Source: DATHGT01 sp035317605
GTDB lineage: Bacteria; Methylomirabilota; Methylomirabilia; Rokubacteriales; CSP1-6
Direction: 5' to 3'
Assembly: GCA_035317605.1 (NCBI GenBank)
Contig: DATHGT010000166.1
Coordinates: 1 to 38,302, forward strand
DNA: 38,302 bases
Part shown: one piece after another, positions 7,639 to 15,590 of the stretch
Layout of the letters: each line of letters begins with the position of its first letter
How positions within the stretch are numbered: the stretch's first letter is position 1
Program-made: the position numbers and the translations under genes
The notes under the pieces: generated by a model
What the model was told of the DNA's origin: nothing
Database searches by the model: none
What the model saw: the letters and a program-made list of their open reading frames with translations, nothing else

Positions 7639-9125
7639 GTCACTTCGCGTGCGCGTGGGTGCCCTGCTTCGCCGCCGCCGCGTTCGAGCGCGCCGAGCCC
7701 GCGCTCGTCGATCGTCCGCTCGTCATCGTGCGCGGCACCCCGCCCGTGGCCCGCGTCGCGGAGGCCAGCGCGGCGGCGCGCGAGCATCGGATCGCGCCGG
7801 GCATGACCGAGACCGAAGCGCGCGCGCGCTGTCCCTTGCTGGTCGTGCGACCCTGGTCCGACGCGCGCGTGGACTCGGCGCGGCACGCGCTGCTGGAGGC
7901 CGCGCTCACGGTCTCGCCGCGCGTCGAGGACGGTGGCCCCGGCCTCGTCCACGTCGACGTCGCCGGCCTCGGCCGCCTGGTGGGAGACGCGCGCGCGATC
8001 GCCGACCGGCTCGTCCGTCAGGTGAGCGCGGTGGGGCTCTCCGCGCGGGTGGGAATCGCGCAGAGCCGTGTCGCGGCGCGGCTGGCCGCTCAGGGCGGGC
8101 CGCGCCTCACCGTGGTGCCTTCCGGCGGGGAGCGGGCGTTGCTGGCCGCCGTCCCGCTCAGCGCCCTCGAGCTGGGGCGGGAGCTGATCGACACCTTTCG
8201 AGGGTGGGGCGTCCGCACCCTCGGCGAGCTGGCCGGGCTGCCCCGGCGGAGCCTCGGCGATCGTCTGGGCGCCGCCGGCCTGCGCGCCCACGACCTTGCC
8301 CTCGGCCTCGATCGTGATCCGTTCCGCGTGCACGTGCCCGAGCCGTACTGGGAGGAGATGCTCGGGCTGGAGTGGGAGATCGTCTCGCTGGACGCGCTGG
8401 CTGCCGTGATCGAGCGGGTGCTCGAGCGCCTCACCACGCGACTGGCCGTCGTCCACGTGTCGGCCGACGCCGTCGATCTCGAGCTGACGCTCGCCTCGGG
8501 GACGATGCACCAGCGCGCGATCGCGCTCGCCTATCCCACGCGTGACGTGCGCCTGATCCTCACCCTGATCCGGCTGGATCTGGAAACGCATCCGCCGCCG
8601 GCGGCGGTGGTGGGCGTGACCCTGCGCGCGCGTCCCGCGGTCGCGCGGCCCACGCCCGCGGAGCTCTGGCAGCCGCCGGCCCCGGCCCATCGCGACCTCG
8701 CCTCGCTGCTCACCCGCCTCACCGCGCTGGTCGGAGCGGGGAATCTCGGGGCGGCCGCGCTGGTGGATTCCCATCGTCCCGATGCGTTCACGCTCGGCCC
8801 GTTCACCGGGGCGGCGCCGAGCGATCCGGCTGTCCGTGCCGACGCCGCCGGCGAGCCCGATCCGCGCATGATGCTCCGGCGCGCGGAGCCGCCCCTCGCG
8901 GTCAGCGTGGAGACCGGCGACGGCCGGCCGCGATGGTTGACCAGCGAGGGCACGCGCGCGCGCGTGCTGGCCTGCGCCGGTCCGTGGCGGATCTCGGGCG
9001 AGTGGTGGGACACGCGGGCCTGGGCCCGCGACGAATGGGACGTCCTCCTCTCCGACACCCGCCTCTGCCGCCTCGCCCACGACCGCCTCGCCAACCACTG
9101 GCACCTCGTCGGCCTATATGACTGA
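7635..9125 (+). CDS. imuB: ImuB, Y-family polymerase-like adaptor
   Basis: This protein of about 496 residues has the Y-family polymerase fold. ImuB is known as a catalytically dead bridge between DnaE2 and the beta clamp. The N-terminal CAWVPCFAAAAFE stands where active Y polymerases have D-x-D-x-F-F, so the first metal ligands are absent. RPLVIVRG, a GMTETEARARCP segment, LVHVDVAGLGRLVGD and VGIAQSRVAARLAA follow the usual order of palm and fingers. GVRTLGELAGLPRR is the thumb helix-hairpin-helix. The C-terminus (RISGEWWDTRAWARDEWDVLL) is the characteristic ImuB tail. The GTG at 7635 overlaps the imuA stop. The longer frame from 7509 is antisense-like low complexity and was not used. Confidence 0.88.
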   Translation: MSHFACAWVPCFAAAAFERAEPALVDRPLVIVRGTPPVARVAEASAAAREHRIAPGMTETEARARCPLLVVRPWSDARVDSARHALLEAALTVSPRVEDGGPGLVHVDVAGLGRLVGDARAIADRLVRQVSAVGLSARVGIAQSRVAARLAAQGGPRLTVVPSGGERALLAAVPLSALELGRELIDTFRGWGVRTLGELAGLPRRSLGDRLGAAGLRAHDLALGLDRDPFRVHVPEPYWEEMLGLEWEIVSLDALAAVIERVLERLTTRLAVVHVSADAVDLELTLASGTMHQRAIALAYPTRDVRLILTLIRLDLETHPPPAAVVGVTLRARPAVARPTPAELWQPPAPAHRDLASLLTRLTALVGAGNLGAAALVDSHRPDAFTLGPFTGAAPSDPAVRADAAGEPDPRMMLRRAEPPLAVSVETGDGRPRWLTSEGTRARVLACAGPWRISGEWWDTRAWARDEWDVLLSDTRLCRLAHDRLANHWHLVGLYD

Positions 9126-9168
9126 GATGAAGCATCGAACGATCTTCGGGCAACGAGTCGTACTCATT

Positions 9169-9182
9169 GCCGTTCGAACGGC
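9169..9182. promoter_or_regulatory. 14-bp perfect palindrome upstream of dnaE2
   Basis: GCCGTTCGAACGGC is fully self-complementary and sits 75 bp before the dnaE2 start in the only real gap of the cassette. A second TCGAACG occurs near 9134. It could be a damage-regulator (LexA-like) operator, but LexA boxes vary between phyla and no matching site was seen upstream of imuA. Confidence 0.35.
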
Positions 9183-9257
9183 GGCGCCGCCGCCCTCGAA
9201 ATCCTATTGCTCGAAGCGGTGGGGGGTATCGGGGAGGAGCGGCGCTCGCTCCCCCCG

Positions 9258-12200
9258 ATGTTTATGAATTTCATCGAGCTGCATGCCCAGTCGGCGTTTT
9301 CGTTTCTCGAAGGCGCGGAGCAGCCGGAGACGCTGGTGGCGGAGGCGGCGCGGCTCGAGATGGGGGCGCTGGCCCTCGTCGATCGCGACGGGGTGTACGG
9401 GGCGCCGCGCTTCTATCACGCCGCGGTCAGCGCGGGGATCACCCCGATCGTGGGAAGCGAGATCACGCTCGCCGACGGCGCCCGGCTGCCGCTGCTCGTC
9501 GAGGATCGCGAGGGCTATCGCAATCTCTGTCGTCTGATCACCCGCATGAAGCTCGGCGCGCCCAAGGGCGCGGCGGCGATCGCCCTCGACGATCTCGAGC
9601 CCTACGCCGACGGTTTGGTCTGTCTCACGGGTGGCGCCCGCGGCCCGCTCGCGCGCCGTCTCGCTCACGGCGATCATGCCGGGGCGGTCGAATGCCTGGC
9701 CCAGCTCGTGGGGATCTTCGGTCGCTCGAGCGTCTTCGTCGAGGTCCAGCGCCACCTCGACCGCGAGCAGGAGCGCGTCCTCGGCGGACTCGTGCGCCTG
9801 GCCCGAGCCGCTCGGCTGCCGCTCGTCGCGTCGAGCCACCCGCTCTACGCGCGTCCGACCGGCCGCGCGGTGGCCGACGTGTTCACGTGCATCCGCGAGA
9901 AGACGGACCTCGATCACGCGGGGACGCGGCTCGCGGCCAACGGCGAGCGCATCCTGCGCTCGGGCGCGGCGATGGCCCAGCGCTTCGCCGATCTTCCCGA
10001 CGCGCTGGTCAACACCGGTGAGCTGGCCCTCCGCCTGGCCTTCACGCTCAAGGACCTCGGCTATCGATTCCCCGAGTCGCCGCTCCCTCCCGGCCACACC
10101 GCGCTCACGTACCTGCGTGAATTGACCGAGGCGGGGGTGCACCGCCGCTACGGGTCCGGCCCGCTCGCCGAGCGCGCGCGGCGTCAGGTGGTCCACGAGC
10201 TGGACGTCATCGGCCGCCTCGATCTGCCCGGTTACTTCCTGATCGTGCACGACATCGTCGAGTATTGCCGCGGCCACGACGTGCTCGTCCAGGGGCGCGG
10301 CTCGGCCGCCAACAGCGCGGTCTGCTACGCGCTGGGCATCACCGCCGTCGATCCCGTGGGCATGGAGCTGCTCTTCGAGCGGTTCCTCTCCGAGGCCCGC
10401 GGCGAGTGGCCGGACATCGACCTCGACCTGCCGAGCGGCGAGCGGCGGGAGTCCGTCATCCAGTACGTCTACCAGCGCTACGGCCGGCAGGGCGCCGGCA
10501 TGACGGCCAACGTGATTACCTATCGGGGTCGGAGCGCGGCTCGGGAAGTGGGCCAGGCCCTCGGCCTGCCCGGCGAGCTGCAGGATCGGCTGGCCAGCCT
10601 GGCCCCGAGCTGGGGCTATCAGGATCCGGAGGACGTGCTCACCAGGCACCTGGCCGAGGCCGGCTGCGATCCGGATCACCCTCGCATCCGCAAGTTCGCC
10701 GCGCTGTGGACGCTGATCCAGGACCTTCCGCGTCACCTCGGCCAGCACTCGGGCGGCATGGTCATCGCCGCCCGCCGGCTCGACGACGTGGTGCCGCTGG
10801 AGCCCGCCACCATGCCCGGCCGCGTGGTCATCCAGTGGGACAAGGACGATTGCGCGCGGCTCGGGATCATCAAGATCGATCTGCTGGGGTTGCGGATGAT
10901 GTCGGTGCTCCAGGACGCGATCACCCTGATCGGTGAGCAGGGGGGACGCGTCGACCTGGCCGCGCTGCCCCAGGACGACACGGTGTACGCGTCGCTCCAG
11001 CGCGCCGACACGGTCGGGGTCTTCCAGGTCGAGAGCCGCGCGCAGATGGCCACGCTGCCGCGCATCCGCCCGGAGAAGTTCTACGACCTCGTGGTGCAGG
11101 TCGCGATCATCCGGCCCGGGCCCATCGTGGGCGACATGGTGCATCCGTACATCCGCCGGCGCCGTGGGCGCGAGCCGGTGAGCTATCCGCACCCGAGCCT
11201 GGAACCGATTCTCCGCCGCACGCTCGGGGTGCCTCTCTTCCAGGAGCAACTCCTGCGCATGGCCATGGTGACGGCCGGCTTCAGCGGCACCGAGGCCGAG
11301 GAGCTGCGCCGGGCCTTCGGCTTCAAGCGCAGCGAGTCGCGCATGGCCGAGGTCGAGGGCAAGCTCCGCGCCGGGATGGCCCGCCAGGGCATCCACGGCG
11401 CCGCCGCCGACCAGATCGCCCACGCCATCACCGCGTTCGCCCTCTATGGGTTTCCGGAGTCGCATGCCTCCAGCTTCGCGTTGCTGGCCTATGCGAGCGC
11501 GTATCTGAAGGTCCATCACCCCGCGGCCTTCTACGCGGCGCTGCTGAACAACCAGCCGATGGGGTTCTATCACGCGGCCACCATCGTCAAGGACGCCCAG
11601 CGCCACGGGCAGCGCCTGCGCGCGGTGGACGTGACGCGATCGGCGTGGCCGTGCACGGTCGAGGACGGCGCGGTGCGGCTCGGCCTCAACTACGTCAAGG
11701 GGCTGCGCGAGCGCGTGGGGCGGGCGATCGTGGCCGCGCGGACGGAGCGGGCCTTCGCCTCGGTGGCCGACGTGGCGCGGCGCGCGGGGCTCGATCGCCA
11801 CGAGCTGGCCACGCTGGCCGCCCTCGGGGCCTTGGCCGCTCTCGGGGGCACCCGTCGAGGAAACCTATGGACGGTATCCCGGCCGCGACCGGGCGAGCTC
11901 TTCGCGGAGACGCCCGAGAGGACGGAGACGAGCCCGCTCCGGGACATGGACGCCGACGAGCGGCTGGGCGCGGATTACGCGGGCAGCGGGGTCACCCTCG
12001 GCCCCCATCCGATGGCGCTGCGACGTCCGGCCCTGGCCCGGCTCGCCGGCCATCCGATCCTGAGAGCGTCGGATCTCGCGCGGGGTCGTGACGGCGGCCG
12101 CGTGCGCGTCGCCGGCAACGTCATCGTGCGCCAGCGTCCCGGCACCGCGAAGGGGTTCGTGTTCCTGAGTCTCGAAGACGAGACCGGCATCGCCAACGTC

Positions 12201-12371
12201 ATCGTCACTCCGGGCTTGTTCGCGCGGAATCGGCTCGTCCTGGTGACCGAGCCATTTCTGCTCGTGGAGGGAATCTTACAAATCCAGGACGGCGTGGTGT
12301 CCGTGAAAGCCGATCGTCTCATCGCCTTGCCCCGCGGCGGGGACCACGTTCCCTCGCACGATTTCGGCTGA
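9258..12371 (+). CDS. dnaE2: error-prone DNA polymerase DnaE2
   Basis: This C-family DNA polymerase has about 1037 residues, the usual length for DnaE2 and shorter than replicative DnaE1. It opens with the PHP domain (FIELHAQSAFSFLEGA). The palm includes LVQGRGSAANSAVCYALGIT and the catalytic WPDIDLDLPSGERR, with Asp at 386, 388 and 390. TANVITYRGRSAAREVGQALG, HLGQHSGGMVIA and DLLGLRMMSVL are signature DnaE2/DnaE segments. The C-terminus carries a helix-hairpin-helix region and an OB fold (VRVAGNVIVRQRPGTAKGF). ATG at 9258 or 9264 both fit; no strong ribosome site was found. With imuA and imuB just upstream it completes the inducible mutasome that copies past lesions. Confidence 0.93.
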   Translation: MFMNFIELHAQSAFSFLEGAEQPETLVAEAARLEMGALALVDRDGVYGAPRFYHAAVSAGITPIVGSEITLADGARLPLLVEDREGYRNLCRLITRMKLGAPKGAAAIALDDLEPYADGLVCLTGGARGPLARRLAHGDHAGAVECLAQLVGIFGRSSVFVEVQRHLDREQERVLGGLVRLARAARLPLVASSHPLYARPTGRAVADVFTCIREKTDLDHAGTRLAANGERILRSGAAMAQRFADLPDALVNTGELALRLAFTLKDLGYRFPESPLPPGHTALTYLRELTEAGVHRRYGSGPLAERARRQVVHELDVIGRLDLPGYFLIVHDIVEYCRGHDVLVQGRGSAANSAVCYALGITAVDPVGMELLFERFLSEARGEWPDIDLDLPSGERRESVIQYVYQRYGRQGAGMTANVITYRGRSAAREVGQALGLPGELQDRLASLAPSWGYQDPEDVLTRHLAEAGCDPDHPRIRKFAALWTLIQDLPRHLGQHSGGMVIAARRLDDVVPLEPATMPGRVVIQWDKDDCARLGIIKIDLLGLRMMSVLQDAITLIGEQGGRVDLAALPQDDTVYASLQRADTVGVFQVESRAQMATLPRIRPEKFYDLVVQVAIIRPGPIVGDMVHPYIRRRRGREPVSYPHPSLEPILRRTLGVPLFQEQLLRMAMVTAGFSGTEAEELRRAFGFKRSESRMAEVEGKLRAGMARQGIHGAAADQIAHAITAFALYGFPESHASSFALLAYASAYLKVHHPAAFYAALLNNQPMGFYHAATIVKDAQRHGQRLRAVDVTRSAWPCTVEDGAVRLGLNYVKGLRERVGRAIVAARTERAFASVADVARRAGLDRHELATLAALGALAALGGTRRGNLWTVSRPRPGELFAETPERTETSPLRDMDADERLGADYAGSGVTLGPHPMALRRPALARLAGHPILRASDLARGRDGGRVRVAGNVIVRQRPGTAKGFVFLSLEDETGIANVIVTPGLFARNRLVLVTEPFLLVEGILQIQDGVVSVKADRLIALPRGGDHVPSHDFG

Positions 12372-12402
12372 CCACTCTCGCAGGTTTTTACCCAGCGCTC
12401 GG

Positions 12403-12419
12403 GCGGCAGCGAACTTGCT
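12403..12419 (+). promoter_or_regulatory. weak candidate sigma54 promoter of the holin-like gene
   Basis: The site reads GCGGCAGC-N4-TTGCT. The -12 element is perfect and GG/GC are 12 apart, but the -24 half lacks TTG. The predicted transcript start would be about 3 bp before the ATG at 12433. Either this is chance or the true start is downstream, for example GTG 12484. Confidence 0.25.
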
Positions 12420-12432
12420 GTATTGATTGCCG

Positions 12433-12837
12433 ATGGCATCTGTGCATCGGATTCGTCCCCACGAACCCGCCGCGCCCGAGGGCGTGATTGCGTTGCTGGT
12501 GCGGCTCGCACGGCTCGAGCTCGAGCTGGGGCTGGCCGAGGCTCGAGACCTCCTCGTCTCGGCCGTGATCGCCGTCGCCGTGGCCCTCGTCGCGGCCATC
12601 GTGCTCATCGCGTCGATCGTCGTCCTCATCGCCGGCGCGGTGGCGCCGCTCTTCGGCGTCCCGTGGCTGCATCTCGTGGTCGCGGGCGGCGGTCTCGCGC
12701 TGATCTCGCTGGCGGCCATCGCGTGGAGCGCGTGGCGTCTGCGCAAGCTCGATTGGCCCAAACAAACCCTCACTTCCTTCGAGGAGAACTGGCGATGGCT
12801 CGCAGCCCAGCTGAGATCCAGGCTGACATTGCGGTGA
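12433..12837 (+). CDS. holin superfamily III-like (YqjE-type) membrane protein
   Basis: This 134-residue inner-membrane protein resembles the phage-holin 3_6/YqjE group, which in chromosomes sits with DUF883 and DUF3618 proteins and is linked to envelope stress rather than lysis. An amphipathic Glu/Leu helix (LLVRLARLELELGLAEARDL) leads into a long hydrophobic hairpin: VIAVAVALVAAIVLIASIVVLIAGAV, then LHLVVAGGGLALISLAAIA. A cytoplasmic tail ending LRSRLTLR follows. ATG 12433 is used; GTG 12442 and GTG 12484 are in-frame alternatives. It overlaps the DUF3618 gene by 43 bp in another frame, so the two are surely co-transcribed. Confidence 0.75.
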   Translation: MASVHRIRPHEPAAPEGVIALLVRLARLELELGLAEARDLLVSAVIAVAVALVAAIVLIASIVVLIAGAVAPLFGVPWLHLVVAGGGLALISLAAIAWSAWRLRKLDWPKQTLTSFEENWRWLAAQLRSRLTLR

Positions 12838-13076
12838 CCCGGCGCCGCGTGGAGCAGCAGCTCGACGCGGTCGAGCGGCGTCTGCCGCGCGGCTGGTGGG
12901 TGCCGTACGCGTCGGTCGCGGGCGCGCTCGCCGTCGGCTTGCTGCTGTCGCGCGTTCCCTTCTTCCGGCTCGTCAGCCTCGGGACCCGCGCGGTCCAGAC
13001 CGGGCTCGCGGTGGCCCCCACCGTGGCTCTGATCCGCCGGTACGTCTCGGAGCGCCGGCGGGAGGACGCCGCCTGA
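12795..13076 (+). CDS. DUF3618-like small membrane protein
   Basis: This 93-residue protein begins MARSPAEIQADIAVTRRRVE, the coiled N-terminal motif of DUF3618 (A-E-I-x-x-D-I-x-x-T-R). One hydrophobic segment follows (YASVAGALAVGLLLSRVPFF), then a second weak one (VQTGLAVAPTVALI), and a basic RRYVSERRRED tail. Such proteins are small envelope-associated factors of unknown activity that occur beside YqjE-type holin-like proteins, exactly as here. The start ATG at 12795 lies inside the end of the upstream gene, suggesting coupled translation. Confidence 0.7.
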   Translation: MARSPAEIQADIAVTRRRVEQQLDAVERRLPRGWWVPYASVAGALAVGLLLSRVPFFRLVSLGTRAVQTGLAVAPTVALIRRYVSERRREDAA

Positions 13077-13165
13077 GTGTCCGTCGTGGCTATGCACCCG
13101 GCACCACCCTGTGCACCGAGTTCACACCCGACATTGCCGATTCACCGTCCGGGCGTGGAGTCGGC

Positions 13166-14098
13166 GTGAGCAGCTCACGCATGCTGGAGCTGGATGGGCG
13201 CCGGGTCATGATCGGAAACCTCGACGCGGTCCTGTGGCCGGACGACGGCATCACCAAGGCCGAGTTGATCGAGTACTACCTCGACGTGGCCGAGCATCTG
13301 ATGCCGTTCTTCGCCAACCGGCCGTTCAGTCTCCTGCGCAGCCCGGACGCCGCGCTCGGCGAGTCCGTCTATCAGAAGACCGCCCCCATGGGCCTGCCCA
13401 CCTGGGTGACGACCCGGCGCATCCGCACCGAACACGCGGCCCTGGGTTACGCGGAGTACTTGGTCGGGACCGACCGCGCCGCCCTCGTCTACCTGCTCAA
13501 CCTCGGGTACATCTCTCACCATCCCTGGAGCTCGACCGTCGAGTCGATCGATCGACCGGACATGCTGCTGATCGACCTCGATCCGACCGAGATCGCGTTC
13601 CGCGAGGTGCGCAACGCCGCCATGCTGGTGCGAGATTTACTCATGACGTTCAAGATCCGCAGCTGGGTGAAGACCTCGGGCGGCGCCGGGCTGCACGTGC
13701 TGGCCCCGCTGGCTCCCGTCCACGGCTTCGACGAGGTGCTGGCCGCCGCCGAGACCATCACGCGCATGGCGCGCCAGCGCGAGCCGTCGCTGTTCACCCT
13801 CGACATGCGCCGGGCGCGACGGCGCGGCAAGATCCTCATCGACGTGCACCGCAACCACCGCGGGGCCACGCTGGTGAGTCCGTACGCGGTGCGGGAATAT
13901 CCGGGCGCGCCGGTGTCGACGCCGCTCGAGTGGCACGAACTCGAGCGCGGCATCTATCCCCAGGATTTCCACCTGCGCAACGTCCGCGAACGCGTGGCCC
14001 GGATGGGTGACCCGCTCGCCCGCTTCCCGACCACCCGTCAATCCCTCGCGCCTCTGCTCGAGAGCGGACGCGTCCGCCGCGCCCGCCCCATGGCGTAG
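13166..14098 (+). CDS. ligD: stand-alone LigD polymerase domain (PolDom, AEP primase family)
   Basis: This protein of about 310 residues corresponds to the polymerase domain of LigD, which fills gaps and adds nucleotides during Ku-dependent end joining. Catalytic residues are visible: D137 and D139 in LLIDLDP, H177 in TSGGAGLHVLAPL and D226 in ILIDVHRN. Nearby motifs NRPFSLLR, YQKTAP and LVYLLNLGYISHHPW are typical. There is no ligase or phosphoesterase domain, and neither Ku nor a ligase is encoded in the window. These must lie elsewhere, or the protein acts alone as a repair primase-polymerase. GTG 13166 has GGAG upstream; ATG 13181 is also possible. It is convergent with the DUF883-like gene (16 bp gap). 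Confidence 0.85.
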   Translation: MSSSRMLELDGRRVMIGNLDAVLWPDDGITKAELIEYYLDVAEHLMPFFANRPFSLLRSPDAALGESVYQKTAPMGLPTWVTTRRIRTEHAALGYAEYLVGTDRAALVYLLNLGYISHHPWSSTVESIDRPDMLLIDLDPTEIAFREVRNAAMLVRDLLMTFKIRSWVKTSGGAGLHVLAPLAPVHGFDEVLAAAETITRMARQREPSLFTLDMRRARRRGKILIDVHRNHRGATLVSPYAVREYPGAPVSTPLEWHELERGIYPQDFHLRNVRERVARMGDPLARFPTTRQSLAPLLESGRVRRARPMA

Positions 14099-14114
14099 AT
14101 CTCGGAGGGGGGCT

Positions 14115-14369
14115 TCAGCGGCGGAGCAGTTTTCCGACGATGAAGCCGATGCCGATCGTGGCGGCGAGCGCCTGTAGCGGGTGGCTGCGGACGAAATCGC
14201 GGACGTCGCCGACCCAGCCGTCGGCCCCGCGGATCAGGTCGTGGGCTCGATCGAAGGCCTCGGTGACTCGTTGCTGCACGACGGCGCTCGCGCGCTCCGC
14301 GGCGTCCCGCGCCGTGCGCACGATGGTGGGCGGCTGGGTCTCGTTGGTGTCGATGCGTTCCCAGGCCAT
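14115..14369 (-). CDS. DUF883/YqjD-like envelope protein
   Basis: This 84-residue protein starts MAWERIDTNE. A long charged amphipathic helix (VRTARDAAERASAVVQQRVTEAFDRAHDLI) leads to a C-terminal membrane anchor: VRSHPLQALAATIGIGFIVGKLLRR. The pattern of helix, R-x-H-P-x-x-A and a Gly-zipper anchor is that of the YqjD/ElaB (DUF883) family. Those proteins sit in the inner membrane and in E. coli bind ribosomes in stationary phase. The ATG at 14369 has AAAGGAG eight bases upstream; the longer frame to 14504 was rejected. It is the last gene of a probable minus-strand operon with the M48 protease. Confidence 0.75.
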   Translation of the reverse strand: MAWERIDTNETQPPTIVRTARDAAERASAVVQQRVTEAFDRAHDLIRGADGWVGDVRDFVRSHPLQALAATIGIGFIVGKLLRR

Positions 14370-14407
14370 GCGGGTTCTCCTTTCGCCGCTCCCGGATGGG
14401 CGGCGGT

Positions 14408-15088
14408 CTATTTCAGCTCGTGAAGGGCCTGGATGCGCTCGTCCGTCGCGGGGTGAGTGGCGAAGAAGCCGCCCGAGCTGCCGCCCTCGACGCGCATGAG
14501 CCATGTCAGGGTGTCGGCCATGATCTCGCGCCGGTAGCCGGCGCGCTGGAGGATAACGGCTCCCTGACGGTCGGCGGCGTACTCCTCGGTCTGGGTGTAG
14601 CGATTGAGGACGAGTTGGCCGGCCAGCGGAGTGACCGCGCTGCTGCCGGGGAACACCTGCTCGAGCAGCGCGATGCCGATCTTGACGCCGGTCCCCAGCG
14701 TCTGGGCTTTGGCGACGTGGCCCAGGTCCTCGTGCGCGAGCTCGTGGGCGAGCACACCGCGCAGCTGGTCGTCGTTGGCCTTTTCGAGAAGGCCCCGGGT
14801 CACGATGAACTGGCCGCTACCGGCGTTGGCCGCGTTGATGTGATCGTCGTCGGCGAGCGCCACGCGGATCTTGTCAGACGGCAGGGGATGATTCATCCCC
14901 TTCACCAGCGGAAGCATCACGCGCTGGAGCCGGTCGACCTGAGCCTGATCGACGCGCCGGGCGGCGGTGGGCGTCTTCGCCGCGGGCGCCGCGTCGCCGG
15001 TGCCGGGCGAGACTCCGAGCCACGCCGCCACGCCCACGCAGCCGACGAGCAGGCTCGCCAGCGTCAGGGGCAGCAGTCGTCGTTTCAC
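14408..15088 (-). CDS. M48-family zinc metalloprotease lipoprotein
   Basis: This is a 226-residue M48 peptidase (LoiP/BepA-like) likely to act on envelope proteins. The N-terminus KRRLLPLTLASLLVGC is a lipoprotein signal with the acylated Cys at residue 17. The zinc motif is H115-E116-L-A-H119 in VLAHELAHEDLGH. The third ligand is the Glu in QTEEYAADRQGAVIL. An ATHPATDERIQAL motif near the C-terminus is typical for M48 proteins. The GTG start at 15088 overlaps the stop of the upstream small gene (GTGA), which supports both calls. As a likely quality-control protease, its grouping with DUF883-like and holin-like proteins fits envelope stress. Confidence 0.88.
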   Translation of the reverse strand: MKRRLLPLTLASLLVGCVGVAAWLGVSPGTGDAAPAAKTPTAARRVDQAQVDRLQRVMLPLVKGMNHPLPSDKIRVALADDDHINAANAGSGQFIVTRGLLEKANDDQLRGVLAHELAHEDLGHVAKAQTLGTGVKIGIALLEQVFPGSSAVTPLAGQLVLNRYTQTEEYAADRQGAVILQRAGYRREIMADTLTWLMRVEGGSSGGFFATHPATDERIQALHELK

Positions 15089-15291
15089 GCGCCCGACGAC
15101 CCTTCGTCTTCGACGGATGAATCGTGAGTCAGCGCGTCGAGCAACGCTTCGCCGCACATGTCGCGGCGGGTGGCGTCTTCACCACCGAAGAACGCGATGT
15201 GGCGATCGATGTCGCGTGGATGATCGGCCTTGAACAGGTCGCGGGCTCGTGGCTGTTCGTGTTCCATGGTCATAGGACGTGTCTCCGTCAT
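15085..15291 (-). CDS. small acidic hypothetical protein upstream of the M48 protease
   Basis: This 68-residue soluble protein has no family that I recognise. It is Asp/Glu/Arg-rich (MTETRPMTMEHEQPRARD, then DHPRDIDRHIAFFGG) with an acidic tail, HDSSVEDEGSSGA. Support for a real gene: ATG 15291 has GGGGAG seven bases upstream, its TGA overlaps the GTG of the M48 gene, and a sigma54-type promoter on the same strand lies 46 bp before it. It is probably the first gene of a three-gene operon. It might be a partner or regulator of the protease, but nothing in it shows that. Confidence 0.6.
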   Translation of the reverse strand: MTETRPMTMEHEQPRARDLFKADHPRDIDRHIAFFGGEDATRRDMCGEALLDALTHDSSVEDEGSSGA

Positions 15292-15336
15292 CGGAATTCT
15301 CCCCGTCGTGTTTTGGCGTTCTGCGCTCACAACCAA

Positions 15337-15353
15337 TGCAGTGCGGATGCCAC
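15337..15353 (-). promoter_or_regulatory. candidate sigma54 promoter of the small protein/M48/DUF883 operon
   Basis: On the minus strand the site reads GTGGCATC-N4-CTGCA, with -24 GG and -12 GC exactly 12 apart. It fires toward the start at 15291 and is divergent from the site at 15540. Confidence 0.6.
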
Positions 15354-15458
15354 GGACCTGCGGCCTGACCTTGTGACGTTTGCAGCATTTTGATAGCCGG
15401 AGGGGTAACCCGTGGGAAATTCCTCCACGAATACGCGGTACAAGTTTCATCAGGCAAC

Positions 15459-15474
15459 CGTCAGTGAGCTGACG
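15459..15474. promoter_or_regulatory. inverted repeat, candidate enhancer for the NtrC-type activator
   Basis: CGTCAG-TGAG-CTGACG has six-base arms. It lies between the two divergent -24/-12 promoters, about 80 bp from one and 110 bp from the other, which is where a bacterial enhancer-binding protein would be expected to bind. A looser CGTGG-N9-CCACG lies near 15411-15429. Confidence 0.45.
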
Positions 15475-15539
15475 CGCCCCTTCCGCCGATCGAACTCCAA
15501 CTCTCTGAAATGACTGGCCCGAGTGCCCGCGCGGGAAGG

Positions 15540-15556
15540 TTGGCATGACGAGTGCG
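15540..15556 (+). promoter_or_regulatory. candidate sigma54 promoter of the dksA-like gene
   Basis: The site reads TTGGCATG-N4-GTGCG, matching seven of eight bases in the -24 half, with TGC at -12 and GG/GC 12 apart. It lies 35 bp before the dksA-like start. Confidence 0.65.
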
Positions 15557-15590
15557 ATGGACGGGGCCGGTCGGAACGGAGGGAAGACCG

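Noticed and set aside
9204..11801. 865-codon minus-strand frame
   Set aside because: It is a shadow of dnaE2, rich in Arg, Ala, Gly and His with no domain order.
13082..13120. GGCAC...TGTGC as another sigma54 promoter before ligD
   Set aside because: The GG to GC distance is 13, not 12, and sigma54 sites rarely tolerate that.
14101..14114. Terminator between ligD and the DUF883-like gene
   Set aside because: The G-run resembles half of the repeat stem, but no complementary C-run follows.
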